DNA of 9,973 nucleotides from Verrucomicrobiota bacterium. Lineage in GTDB: Bacteria > Verrucomicrobiota > Verrucomicrobiia > Opitutales > Opitutaceae. Location: contig RFJS01000087.1 in the NCBI GenBank assembly GCA_003694825.1, positions 1 through 9,973 of the forward strand. Reading direction: 5' to 3'. The position numbers and the translations under genes were made by a program. This document shows, piece after piece, positions 1-6,960 of the stretch. Under the pieces are notes generated by a model, which saw nothing but the letters and a program-made list of their open reading frames with translations, was not told the origin of the DNA and searched no databases. Each line of letters starts with the position of its first letter. Position 1 is the stretch's first letter.

Positions 1-1578
1 CCGCACCGCCTCGCGCTGGTCATCCTGAATATCGAACAGCACGACATTCGACCGCCCGCCCCGGTCCGACAGCTCCAGCTCGCGCACCAGCGAGCGCTGC
101 GTCAACTGCATGGTCACGACGAGAAACGCCCCCAGCCCCAGGGCCAGCACGACGAGCAGCGTGCGATTGTTCGGCCGAAAGAGATTCGCCACGCCCTGCC
201 GCACCACATACGGAGCCCCCCGCAGCGCCAGGTGGCGCGCCATCACCATCAGCCCGCGTCCCAGGGTCGCCAGCGCGGCAAAAACCACAGCCGTGCCGGC
301 CACCAGCCCGACCCCGTGCTGCCACTTCGCCGCCTGCCCGATGGCAAAGAGTGCGACCGCCCCCGCGCCGACCGCCACCACCGCAAGCCTGGCGGGATCC
401 CGCCAGCCCCGCCTCGCCCCCTCGACCGCCGAACGCAGCGCCAGCAGCGGAGAGACCCGGCGCACGCCCAACAGCGGGAGCAGGGCCAGCGCCACCGTGA
501 TCCCCACTCCGGCCGCCAATCCCTCCACGAGCGTCGGCGGGTTGATCCGCACCCGAAAGTCAGCCGGGAGCATATCCCCGAGGGTCAGCGGAATCGCCAT
601 CTGCAGCCCCACCCCGAGCGCGCAGCCGGCCAGCGCGCCCGCCAGCCCCATGCCCGCCGCCTGGATCAGATAGATGGCCAGCGTCTGCCGCACCGTCGCC
701 CCGACGCATCGCAACACCGCGATGGACGTCAGCTTCTGCCTTACGAAAACATGGATACCGCTCGCCACGCCGACGCCCCCGAGCAGCAGCGCCACATACG
801 CAACCAGCCCCAGGAAACTCTCGAGCCGACCGATCGACCGACTCATTCGCGCCTGCCTCGTCTCAACTGTCTCGATACGCACGCCCCGTTCGCGCAGCGC
901 CTGTGCATGCGCGCGGCGAAACGCCTCGGCCACCGCCGGCGCGTCCGCGCCGGCGTGCACCCGGTAGCGCACCCGGCTGCCCTTCTTCACCAATCCGGTG
1001 GCATCCAGCGCCGCCAGCGGCATGTAGACCCGCGGTGCCACCAGGTTGAACCCCACCGACTCGCCCGGCACCGACCGCAGTGCTCCGAGAATCGGCAGCG
1101 ACGCCGTGCCGATGCGCAGCTCGTCGCCGGGTTTCGCGCCAAACTGCAGCATCACGTTTTCCTCGACGAGCACCCCCTCCCCGCGGCGAAACGCCTCGGC
1201 CGCGCCCGCCGGCTGCGTGCTGAACGCACCGTAAAACGGGAAGGCCGGCTCCACCGCCCGCACGCTCACCAACCGCGACGCCCCGCTGCGCGGATGCAGG
1301 ATCATCGAAGCGAACTGCACCTCCTGCGCGCGCCGGTCGCCGAACGTGGCCGCCAGCAGCCGAAGCGTCTCCTCGTCGATCGGCTGGTCGGCCCGCACCA
1401 CGAGATCGGCCCCCAGCAATTCGGCCGACTGCCGCCGCACCGCCTCCCGCATGTTCTCGCCGAGCCCATGGATCGACACCAGCGCCGCCACCCCGAGCGT
1501 GATCGAAGCCGTGTAGAGCAAGAGGCGGCGCCGCGCCGTGCGCGTATCCCGCCATGCCATCCGCAACAACCAGCTCAT
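1..1578 (-). CDS. ybbP: ABC transporter permease, FtsX/MacB-like, YbbP type (C-terminus cut by window edge)
   Basis: This is the membrane subunit of an ABC exporter, probably acting on lipids or lipoproteins or another envelope substrate; the substrate is unknown for this family. The frame is open from the ATG at 1578 to the left edge, giving 526 codons, and I read it through without a stop or shift. The N-terminus is basic (MSWLLRMAWRDTRTARRR), followed by TM1 at about residues 19-37. A large extracytoplasmic MacB-PCD-like domain spans about 38-250. Further hydrophobic segments lie near 255-275, 300-323, 352-375, 397-412, 426-443 and 474-492. The stretch RQKLTSIAVLRCVGAT after TM2 is the usual FtsX-family cytoplasmic loop. 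Full YbbP proteins are about 800 residues, so roughly 300 are missing here. The ATG overlaps the stop of the upstream ATPase gene (ATGA) and has a good Shine-Dalgarno site, so translational coupling is likely. The pairing with YbbA beside a tesA-like gene supports YbbP over LolC/E or a generic MacB. Confidence 0.9.
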   Translation of the reverse strand, partial: MSWLLRMAWRDTRTARRRLLLYTASITLGVAALVSIHGLGENMREAVRRQSAELLGADLVVRADQPIDEETLRLLAATFGDRRAQEVQFASMILHPRSGASRLVSVRAVEPAFPFYGAFSTQPAGAAEAFRRGEGVLVEENVMLQFGAKPGDELRIGTASLPILGALRSVPGESVGFNLVAPRVYMPLAALDATGLVKKGSRVRYRVHAGADAPAVAEAFRRAHAQALRERGVRIETVETRQARMSRSIGRLESFLGLVAYVALLLGGVGVASGIHVFVRQKLTSIAVLRCVGATVRQTLAIYLIQAAGMGLAGALAGCALGVGLQMAIPLTLGDMLPADFRVRINPPTLVEGLAAGVGITVALALLPLLGVRRVSPLLALRSAVEGARRGWRDPARLAVVAVGAGAVALFAIGQAAKWQHGVGLVAGTAVVFAALATLGRGLMVMARHLALRGAPYVVRQGVANLFRPNNRTLLVVLALGLGAFLVVTMQLTQRSLVRELELSDRGGRSNVVLFDIQDDQREAVR

Positions 1579-2273
1579 GCCCTCGCCTCCGCCTCGGACA
1601 CGACGCGGCCGCCGCGCAGGCGGATCACCCGGTCGGTCTTCGCCGCCAGCTCCAGATCATGCGTCACCAGCACCAGCGTCGTGCCCGCCTCCCGGTTCAG
1701 CTCGAAGAGCAGATCGATGATGCGTTCCGCCGTATCCGCATCCAGGTTACCCGTCGGTTCGTCCGCGAAAAGGATGCGCGGCTGATTGATGAACGCCCGC
1801 GCCAGGGCCACGCGCTGTTGTTCGCCGCCCGAGAGCTGCACCGGGTAGTGCTCCAGGCGGTCGCCGAGCCCCACCCGATCGAGCAAATCCCGCGCCAGCG
1901 CGCGCACCTCGGCGCTCCCGCCGCCGCGCAGCTCCGCCGGCACCATCACATTCTCGAGGGCCGTGAGGGTCGGCATGAGGTTGAAGCTCTGAAAGACGAA
2001 CCCCACCACATCGCGCCGCAGTTCCGCCCGTTCGTCCTCGCTCATCTCCGTGAGCCGCCGGCCATCGAGAACGACCTGCCCCGAGGTCGGCAGGTCGAGC
2101 CCCGCACAGAGACCGAGCAGCGTGGTCTTGCCACTGCCGGACGGGCCGACGATGGCGGCCGAAGTCCCCGCTTCGAGCGCGAAGGAGACCTCGTGCAGGA
2201 CGGTGAGTGCACCCGTGGCCGTTGGATAAACGCGGCTGAGCCGCTCGACATGGAGAATGGTTGGCTTAGGCAT
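1575..2273 (-). CDS. ybbA: ABC transporter ATP-binding protein, YbbA type
   Basis: This is the ATPase partner of the YbbP-like permease, in the LolD/MacB-type ATPase group. With the start at 2273 (MPKPTILHVERLSRVYP) it is 232 aa, close to E. coli YbbA. All ABC motifs are present: Walker A GPSGSGKTT at 43-51, Q-loop Gln95 in FVFQ, signature LSGGEQQR at 147-154, Walker B ILFADEP at 167-173 with catalytic Glu172, D-loop GNLD to 178, and switch His205 in VTHD. The frame stays open for another 52 codons upstream, but that part looks unlike the family and lies antisense to the neighbouring esterase, so I reject it. No Shine-Dalgarno sequence precedes the chosen ATG. The first base of the gene is 19 bp from the chosen start of the divergent esterase gene. 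Confidence 0.95.
   Translation of the reverse strand: MPKPTILHVERLSRVYPTATGALTVLHEVSFALEAGTSAAIVGPSGSGKTTLLGLCAGLDLPTSGQVVLDGRRLTEMSEDERAELRRDVVGFVFQSFNLMPTLTALENVMVPAELRGGGSAEVRALARDLLDRVGLGDRLEHYPVQLSGGEQQRVALARAFINQPRILFADEPTGNLDADTAERIIDLLFELNREAGTTLVLVTHDLELAAKTDRVIRLRGGRVVSEAEARA
1586..1590 (-). promoter_or_regulatory. Shine-Dalgarno site (GGAGG) of the ybbP-like permease
   Basis: On the minus strand GGAGG lies 7 bases before the permease ATG (1578-1576), inside the 3' end of the ATPase gene. It is the clearest ribosome binding site in the window and fixes the permease start at the ATGA overlap. Confidence 0.75.
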
Positions 2274-2292
2274 GAGGGCGAACACCACCGAA

Positions 2293-2964
2293 ATGCGATT
2301 TCCCCATTTGACAATCCGAGCCGGCGTTTGGCTCTTCCCGTTGCTCGCCGCCCTCCTGTTCGTGGGGAGCCCCGCGGGCGCGGCCCCGGAGCAGCCCGGC
2401 ACGATCATCTGTTTCGGCGACAGCCTCACCGCCGGCTACGGCCTCGATCCGGACCAGGCCTGGCCCGCCCTCATCGAGGAAAAGATCCGGGCAAAGGGCT
2501 GGCCCTTCCGCGTCGTCAACGCCGGCCTCAGCGGCGAGACGACCGCCGCCGGCGCCCGCCGGGTGAACTGGATCCTGCGCCAACCCGTCGCCGTGTTCAT
2601 CCTCGCCCTCGGCGGCAACGACGGGCTGCGCGGCATCCCGACCGAAGAGACCGAGCGCAATCTCCAGGCCATCATCGACGCGGTGCGCCGACGCCATCCC
2701 GAGGCCGCCATCATCCTCGCCGGCATGGAAGCGCCGCCCAACATGGGGCCCGACTTCACCCGTGCTTTTCGCGCCCTCTTCCCCCGGCTCGCCGAGCGAA
2801 ACGCCCTGCCCCTCATCCCCTTCCTGCTGGCCGGTGTCGCCGCCGAACCTGCGCTCAACCAGCCCGACGGCATCCACCCCAACGCCGAGGGGCAGCGCCG
2901 CGTCGCGGACAATGTCTGGGCCGTGCTCGAACGCGTCCTGCAGAGGCGGCTCGCCTCCGACTGA
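2293..2964 (+). CDS. tesA: Exported SGNH/GDSL hydrolase, TesA-like arylesterase / lysophospholipase
   Basis: This is a serine hydrolase of the acyl-CoA thioesterase I / lysophospholipase L1 family, which cleaves ester or thioester bonds in small acyl substrates outside the inner membrane. With the start at 2293 it is 223 aa. A signal peptide covers about residues 1-30: MRF, a hydrophobic core at about 12-25, and a likely cut near AGA|A. The four SGNH blocks are present: GDSLTAG with nucleophile Ser44; NAGLSGETT with oxyanion Gly81; GGND at 107-110 with Asn109; and DGIHP with Asp192 and His195. Upstream in-frame ATGs at 2257 and 2272 would put extra polar residues before the signal peptide and would overlap the divergent ATPase start, so 2293 is preferred but not proven. 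GAGGG at 2274-2278 is 14 bases from the ATG, too far for a normal Shine-Dalgarno. E. coli has the same divergent tesA / ybbA-ybbP arrangement, which suggests a functional link. Confidence 0.92.
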   Translation: MRFPHLTIRAGVWLFPLLAALLFVGSPAGAAPEQPGTIICFGDSLTAGYGLDPDQAWPALIEEKIRAKGWPFRVVNAGLSGETTAAGARRVNWILRQPVAVFILALGGNDGLRGIPTEETERNLQAIIDAVRRRHPEAAIILAGMEAPPNMGPDFTRAFRALFPRLAERNALPLIPFLLAGVAAEPALNQPDGIHPNAEGQRRVADNVWAVLERVLQRRLASD

Positions 2965-3081
2965 GCCGGTCCCCTTCCCGTGGCGGCGATATCGCCGTGG
3001 CGACGATGACGGATACATCTTCGGCCGCCACCTTCACCGCGGCGCGAAGCGGCGTCCGATCGCCGCCGCCGGCGCCACCGA
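2965..3081. other. Convergent intergenic gap, esterase / LysM lipoprotein, with dyad symmetries
   Basis: This 117-bp gap lies between two gene 3' ends. It holds a perfect 14-bp palindrome without a loop at 2984-2997 (CGGCGATATCGCCG), flanked by two copies of CGTGGCG (2980-2986 and 2996-3002). It also holds a 6-bp stem with a 6-base loop at 3049-3066 (GCGGCG, TCCGAT, CGCCGC). Neither hairpin is followed by a T-run on either strand, so a classical intrinsic terminator is not shown. The second stem could still act as a bidirectional pause or termination site. Confidence 0.3.
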
Positions 3082-3951
3082 TCAGGGGATCTTCAATACC
3101 ATGCCGATCTTCAGCCCCCGGTTCGGATCGCCGATCTGGGCGCGATTGGCCTCATAGATCTCCCGCCAGCGCGTGTTGGTGCCGTAGACCTTCGCGCTGA
3201 TGCTGTAGAGCGTATCCTTCGGCTGCACCACATAGGTGCGCATCGGACGCGTCGGAGGCTGAGGCTCGGGCAGGACACGGGCAGGCTGGGTGCGCCGCGC
3301 CGGGGCAGTCTCCACAGGCACCGGTTCACCCATCGGAATATTGGCGGCGCGATCATAATCGACGGCGCTCCGCGCCGGCGCCGACGGGGATTGCCCGGTA
3401 TTGACCAGCGCGCCGGGCGGCGCCTTGTAGCCCAACCGGGCCAGCTCCGCCAGCAAGGCGGCATTCTCGGCCTTGAGCGCCTCCATCTTCTCGAGCAGCT
3501 CGATCTTGTCGATCGGTGCCTCGAACGGACCGGCCGGCAGCATGCGCGCGAACTCCCGGATCGATGTCTCGATCAGCTGCCGCACCTGTTCGGCCTGCGG
3601 ACTGTTCGGCCGCAATTCGAGGTATTTGCGAAAGTGATAGATCGCCGCGATCGGATCCTTGATGTGATTCAGATAGATCTGTCCGGCCTCGAGATGGGAT
3701 TCGGGGGCGTCACCGCCGCGCTTGTCGATCACTTTCAGGAACGCTTCCAGCGCCACCTGATTCTGTCCGCTCCTCACCATCTGCATCCCCCGGCGAAAAT
3801 GGGGCTCGTCCACCTCGGCCGTGATCTCCAGACCACGGTTCGTATCACACGCGGTGAAGAGCACCGAAGCGCAGCACGCCACAACCAGCACGCGCAGCCA
3901 CCGCGTACAACAGGTCAACCGGCCTCGGGAAATGGGTTGATGGAGGATCAT
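3082..3951 (-). CDS. Putative lipoprotein with TPR-like repeats, coiled coil and C-terminal LysM domain
   Basis: This is a 289-aa envelope protein of unknown precise role. The N-terminus is basic, followed by a hydrophobic stretch (about 19-34) ending in LFTAC. Cys35 is therefore a plausible lipidation site, although Phe at -3 is not the usual Leu. Residues about 50-130 look like TPR helices ([32 protein letters not shown]). A short coiled coil follows ([19 protein letters not shown]), then a Pro/Ala-rich linker. A LysM domain fills the last 53 residues ([19 protein letters not shown] to IGMVLKIP) and would bind peptidoglycan. The layout suggests an anchor between membrane and cell wall that presents a protein-binding TPR region. 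The start at 3951 is the only ATG before the signal sequence; upstream there is only a weak AGG five bases away. Asp36, at +2 after the cysteine, would signal inner-membrane retention in E. coli, but that rule may not hold here. Confidence 0.88.
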   Translation of the reverse strand: MILHQPISRGRLTCCTRWLRVLVVACCASVLFTACDTNRGLEITAEVDEPHFRRGMQMVRSGQNQVALEAFLKVIDKRGGDAPESHLEAGQIYLNHIKDPIAAIYHFRKYLELRPNSPQAEQVRQLIETSIREFARMLPAGPFEAPIDKIELLEKMEALKAENAALLAELARLGYKAPPGALVNTGQSPSAPARSAVDYDRAANIPMGEPVPVETAPARRTQPARVLPEPQPPTRPMRTYVVQPKDTLYSISAKVYGTNTRWREIYEANRAQIGDPNRGLKIGMVLKIP

Positions 3952-3997
3952 TTCAACCTAACTTCGCCCCACGATCGCCGCAGAGAAAAGCACAATC
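3952..3997. promoter_or_regulatory. 46-bp divergent promoter region, LysM lipoprotein / kdsD
   Basis: Both genes start outward from this short gap, so it must hold at least part of both promoters, and the rest would lie within coding sequence. I see no convincing -35/-10 pair on either strand. The kdsD side is A-rich just before the ATG (AGAGAAAAGCACAATC) without a clear Shine-Dalgarno. Confidence 0.4.
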
Positions 3998-4987
3998 ATG
4001 GAAACGGAGCAATCATCGCTGCTCGCCCGAGGGCGCGAGTGCATCGAGATCGAGGCCGCCGCCCTCCACGCGACGGCAGCCGCTCTCGACGAATCCTTCC
4101 TCGCGGCCGTCGACCTGCTGCTCCGCACCCATGCCGCGGGCAGGAAGATCATCCTCACCGGCCTGGGCAAAAATGCCCATATCGCCCAGAAACTCGTCGG
4201 CACCTTCAACAGCACCGGCGCGCCGGCGTGCTTTCTCGATCCGGTCAATGCCCTGCACGGCGACCTCGGCATGTGTGCGGCCGGCGACGCCGCCGTGATG
4301 TTCTCCAACAGCGGCGAGACCGAAGAGATCATCCGGCTGCTTCCCCTCCTCAAACGCAACGGCCTCACCACGATCGCCGTCACCGGCAAGGCCGATTCCA
4401 CTCTCGGCACCGGCGCCGACCTCGCGCTCGTCTATCGCGTCCCGCGCGAAGCCTGCCCTCTCCAGCTCGCCCCGACCGCCAGCACCACCGCCGCCCTCGC
4501 CCTCGGCGACGCCCTCGCCATGGTCCTGCTCGAGCGCCGCGGCTTCACCCGCGAGGACTACGCCAACCTCCATCCCGCCGGTAATCTCGGTCGCATCCTC
4601 CTCGTCAAGGTCACCGATGTCATGCGCACCGGCGACCGCTTCCCCGTCGCCCCGGCGACCTGCACCACGCATGAAGCCATCGTCGAGATGACCCGCGCCA
4701 AGGCCGGCTGCATCGCCCTCGTCGATCCCGACACGGGAAAACTCGCCGGCATCTTCACCGATGGCGACTTTCGCCGCAGCGCCCTGAAAACGCCCGATTT
4801 TCTGCAGACGCCGGTCAGCGCGTTCATGACCCGCACCCCGGTCACCGTTCGCGACGACACCCTGGCCGTCGACGCCCTCAAGGTCTTCGAGCAACACGAC
4901 ATCGACGACCTGCTCGTCGTCGATGCCGACAACCGGCCTGTCGGTCTCGTCGACGCCCAGGAGCTGCCCCGGCTGCATCTCGTCTGA
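3998..4987 (+). CDS. kdsD: D-arabinose-5-phosphate isomerase, KdsD/KpsF/GutQ family
   Basis: This enzyme converts D-ribulose 5-phosphate to D-arabinose 5-phosphate (EC 5.3.1.13), the first committed step to Kdo for lipopolysaccharide, in the cytoplasm. The 329-aa product aligns along its length with E. coli KdsD as I recall that sequence. A SIS domain covers about residues 35-185 and two CBS domains follow: the first from VTDVMRTGDRF through GIFTDGDFRR, the second from FMTRTPVTV to the end. The four residues linked to catalysis in KdsD (Lys59, Glu111, Glu152, His193) are all present one position earlier: Lys58 in GLGKNAH, Glu110 in SNSGETEE, Glu151 in REACPLQLAPT, and His192 in LHPAGNLG. The presence of CBS domains separates it from SIS-only isomerases. 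No other Kdo or LPS gene lies in the window. The exact KdsD, KpsF or GutQ role cannot be told from sequence alone. Confidence 0.96.
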   Translation: METEQSSLLARGRECIEIEAAALHATAAALDESFLAAVDLLLRTHAAGRKIILTGLGKNAHIAQKLVGTFNSTGAPACFLDPVNALHGDLGMCAAGDAAVMFSNSGETEEIIRLLPLLKRNGLTTIAVTGKADSTLGTGADLALVYRVPREACPLQLAPTASTTAALALGDALAMVLLERRGFTREDYANLHPAGNLGRILLVKVTDVMRTGDRFPVAPATCTTHEAIVEMTRAKAGCIALVDPDTGKLAGIFTDGDFRRSALKTPDFLQTPVSAFMTRTPVTVRDDTLAVDALKVFEQHDIDDLLVVDADNRPVGLVDAQELPRLHLV

Positions 4988-5121
4988 CCGGCTGGAACCG
5001 ACCCGGCTCCGGTGCCGGCCGCGACATCCCGTCCCCGCCGGTGGCGGGCGGTTCGGTCGCCTTGCCCGGCGAGCGAAATCGGCGCCCGCGACTGGTAGTG
5101 GCCTTTTTTCCCGGCGCGCGC
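4988..5121. other. Convergent intergenic gap, kdsD / CPBP protease, possible terminator
   Basis: This 134-bp GC-rich gap lies between two 3' ends. A small stem (TCGCC at 5057-5061, GGCGA at 5068-5072, 6-base loop) lies after kdsD, and a run of six T follows at 5104-5109 on the plus strand. The T-run is about 30 bases from the stem, and I cannot form a good stem directly before it, so a rho-independent terminator for kdsD is only suggested. Confidence 0.25.
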
Positions 5122-5730
5122 TTATCCGCCGAGATACCCCTGGGCCGCCTTGATCGCAATCACCCCGAGATTCTTCACCAGGTGCGCCGCAAAACACGGG
5201 ATCAACGACCAGGCGGGATTGCGTGACTGAAACCGCGCGTAATAAAACCACAGCGACCCGGCGAAAATCATCGCCGTGCTGAAAAGCGCCTTCACCGAGA
5301 CCTGCACGGCCAGCCCGTCCGCCCCCCACCGCCACAAAAAGGGATGAGCGAGGGCAAACAGCGCGGAAAACGCCACCGCCGAGCCCACCAGCCATCCCCG
5401 GCCCCGTCCCGTCACCACGAGATAGCCGCGAAACACCAGCTCCTCCCCGAACGCCGCCGCCAACGAAAACAGCGCAAACCCGATGCTCATCCGGGACTGC
5501 TCCGCCACGATCCCCAGCGCATATTCGCCGATCGTCTCCACCGCCAGCAACACCAGCGCGCCCGCCACCGCCACGATCACCGCTCCCCCCGTCGTCGGTG
5601 TCGCCCCCGGGAAAGCAGCCGGCCGCGGCCGTCCCCGCCGTGCGTAGTGGAGATCCACCAGCCACATCCCCAGCTGCGCCAGAAAACCGAGGGCCACCGC
5701 GGCCAGCATCAGCGGATTGTCTTGCCTCAT
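5122..5730 (-). CDS. CPBP-family intramembrane glutamic endopeptidase (Abi/CAAX-like)
   Basis: This is a 202-aa polytopic membrane protein of the CPBP family (Rce1/Abi-like, Pfam CPBP/Abi). In bacteria the substrates are mostly unknown; some members act in self-immunity to bacteriocins or in protein maturation. The family's three active-site motifs are intact: Glu96-Glu97 with Arg101 in GEELVFRGYL, Phe125 to His129 in FALAH, and His183 to Asn187 in HLVKN. Hydrophobic segments lie near residues 7-25, 48-66, 83-95, 113-130, 146-162 and 176-196. I chose the ATG at 5730 (MRQDNPLMLAAV) because it places the first membrane helix at the N-terminus. The frame continues upstream to 5934, but that part is low in hydrophobic residues, lies antisense to the polyprenyl synthase gene, and is probably noncoding. 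A weak GGA lies a few bases before the start. Confidence 0.88.
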   Translation of the reverse strand: MRQDNPLMLAAVALGFLAQLGMWLVDLHYARRGRPRPAAFPGATPTTGGAVIVAVAGALVLLAVETIGEYALGIVAEQSRMSIGFALFSLAAAFGEELVFRGYLVVTGRGRGWLVGSAVAFSALFALAHPFLWRWGADGLAVQVSVKALFSTAMIFAGSLWFYYARFQSRNPAWSLIPCFAAHLVKNLGVIAIKAAQGYLGG

Positions 5731-5824
5731 TGCCAATCCGGTTAAGTTACCCTCCCATGCCGTGCCAGATGAAAGTCCGACGCCCGCAGGCCTCGCGGCC
5801 GTCCGCAACACCTCCCCAGCACTG
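5731..5824. promoter_or_regulatory. 94-bp divergent promoter region, CPBP protease / polyprenyl synthase
   Basis: This gap serves two outward-facing genes. The segment around 5730-5750 (TTGCCAATCCGGTTAAGTTA) is less GC-rich than its surroundings and is the likeliest promoter core, with TAAGTT as a poor -10 candidate. No spacing or match is good enough to assign a promoter to either strand. Confidence 0.3.
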
Positions 5825-6871
5825 ATGCCGGACCCGACCACGGATACACCATCGCCATCCTCCAACTCCCCGGGAAAAGACGATCCGCTCGCCTTCTTCG
5901 CGCGCCTCAAGCCGCACCTGGCACGGCTCGACACGTTCCTTCACGAGCAGCTCCTCGAATTCGAACCCGAGGTCCGCGAACTCGCCGCCTACTGCATCGA
6001 CGCCAGCGGCAAGCGTATTCGTCCCGCCCTGGTCTTTTTCAGCGGCTGGCAGGGCGACGACACCGTCTCCGAAGACCACGTCCGCCTCGCCGCCGTCATC
6101 GAGATGGTGCACCTGGCCACCCTCGTGCACGACGACATCATGGACGGCGCCACCCTCCGGCGCGGCCGCCCCACCGCCACCGAAAAATTCGGGCCCGACA
6201 CCGCCGTGCTCCTCGGCGACGCCCTCTTCGCCCACGCCCTTCACGTCGCGGCGCAATTTCCCACCACCGCCGTCTGCCGCGGCGTCTCCCGCTCCACCCG
6301 CCGCGTCTGCACCGGCGAAATCATGCAAACGCTCGCCGGCGAAAACACCCACCGCGACACCGCCTACTACCGGCGCGTCATCGAGCTCAAAACCGCCGAA
6401 CTCTTCCACATCTCCTGCCAGCTCGGCGCCGCGCTCGCCGGCCACCCGGCGGAGCTGGCGGACGCCGCCGGTCGCTTCGGCCGCCACCTTGGCACCGCCT
6501 ACCAGATCTACGACGATCTCGCCGACTTCTTCGGCGACGAGAACCGCATCGGCAAAACCCTCGGCACCGACCTCGCCAGCAACAAGGCCACCCTTCCCCT
6601 TCTCCTGCTGCAGCAGCGCCTGCCAACCGCCGAAGCCGACGCGCTTCGCCACGAAATGGCCACCGGCAACACGGCCAACATCCGCCTGCGCATCCGGCAG
6701 ATGGCCGACCTGCGCGTCTTCGCCGACGTCATGGCCGCCATCGAGGAAGAGATCCACTCCGCAGAAACAGCGCTCGCCCCTCTCGGCGACATCGAATCGA
6801 CCCGGCTGCTCAGGCAGCTCGCGGCCGTCCTCAAGGCCCAGGCCGCGCGCCTTCGCTCAGCCTCGAGCTGA
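5825..6871 (+). CDS. Trans-polyprenyl diphosphate synthase (long-chain, IspB/octaprenyl type)
   Basis: This enzyme adds isopentenyl diphosphate units in trans to an allylic diphosphate, making a long prenyl chain, most likely the tail of a respiratory quinone. With the ATG at 5825 it is 348 aa, within the usual range. It shows GKRIRP at 62-67, the first Asp-rich motif DDIMD at 103-107 (in LVHDDIMDGATLRRGRPT), and the second DDLAD at 230-234 (in YQIYDDLADFFGDE), followed by GKTLGTDL. The residue five places before the first Asp-rich motif is Ala98, as in IspB (HTATLLHDD). Small residues there are known to permit long products, whereas farnesyl or geranylgeranyl synthases carry bulky ones. The frame is open upstream to an ATG at 5717, but that extension lies in the shared promoter gap and reads unlike the family. 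No Shine-Dalgarno precedes the chosen ATG. The N-terminal ~18 residues are Pro/Ser/Thr-rich and probably disordered. Confidence 0.94.
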   Translation: MPDPTTDTPSPSSNSPGKDDPLAFFARLKPHLARLDTFLHEQLLEFEPEVRELAAYCIDASGKRIRPALVFFSGWQGDDTVSEDHVRLAAVIEMVHLATLVHDDIMDGATLRRGRPTATEKFGPDTAVLLGDALFAHALHVAAQFPTTAVCRGVSRSTRRVCTGEIMQTLAGENTHRDTAYYRRVIELKTAELFHISCQLGAALAGHPAELADAAGRFGRHLGTAYQIYDDLADFFGDENRIGKTLGTDLASNKATLPLLLLQQRLPTAEADALRHEMATGNTANIRLRIRQMADLRVFADVMAAIEEEIHSAETALAPLGDIESTRLLRQLAAVLKAQAARLRSASS

Positions 6872-6888
6872 TCGAGCCCGCCCCGGCC

Positions 6889-6954
6889 AGCCCGGACGCC
6901 GAGGGCCATCCGCGCCCCTCCGGGACACCTCGCGCGGAGCGCGTCCTCCGGGCT
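6889..6954. repeat. Imperfect inverted repeat between polyprenyl synthase and Rrf2 genes
   Basis: AGCCCGGACGC at 6889-6899 pairs with GCGTCCTCCGGGCT at 6941-6954, an 11-bp match interrupted by a 3-base bulge on the right arm. The ~41-base loop can fold further (CGCGC GGA GCGCG around 6931-6943). It fills most of the 89-bp gap between two convergent genes, so a bidirectional termination or anti-read-through role is reasonable. No T-run follows on either strand. Confidence 0.4.
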
Positions 6955-6960
6955 GCCCGC

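Noticed and set aside
2308..2313. Consensus TTGACA inside the start of the tesA-like gene, as a promoter for tesA or ybbA
   Set aside because: On the plus strand it lies downstream of the tesA start. Read on the minus strand as TTGTCA, the position 17 bases further is TCGGTG, not a -10 box.
232..3200. Two long plus-strand open frames (232-1785 and 1554-3200) across the permease, ATPase and esterase genes
   Set aside because: Both products are Arg/Pro/His/Gln-rich with no domain. They lie antisense to ybbP-ybbA, and the second also runs out of frame through tesA.
3391..4584. 397-aa plus-strand open frame over the LysM gene and kdsD
   Set aside because: It is antisense to the LysM lipoprotein and out of frame with kdsD. 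The second half is Arg/Pro/His-rich low complexity.
5057..5109. Rho-independent terminator of kdsD
   Set aside because: The 5-bp stem at 5057-5072 is about 30 bases from the T-run at 5104-5109, and no stem abuts the T-run. I kept it only as a low-confidence note.
4013..5665. 550-aa minus-strand open frame spanning kdsD and part of the CPBP gene
   Set aside because: It is low-complexity Gly/Arg/Ala/Asp-rich and crosses two clear genes and their convergent gap. It has no recognisable motif.
5122..5934. Long 270-aa form of the CPBP protease
   Set aside because: The first 68 residues are polar and Gly/Ser-rich, overlap the divergent synthase gene, and precede a natural ATG directly before the first membrane helix.
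5747..6757. 336-aa minus-strand open frame opposite the polyprenyl synthase
   Set aside because: It is a compositional shadow of the synthase (Gly/Val/Glu/Asp-rich), which itself has both Asp-rich motifs on the plus strand.
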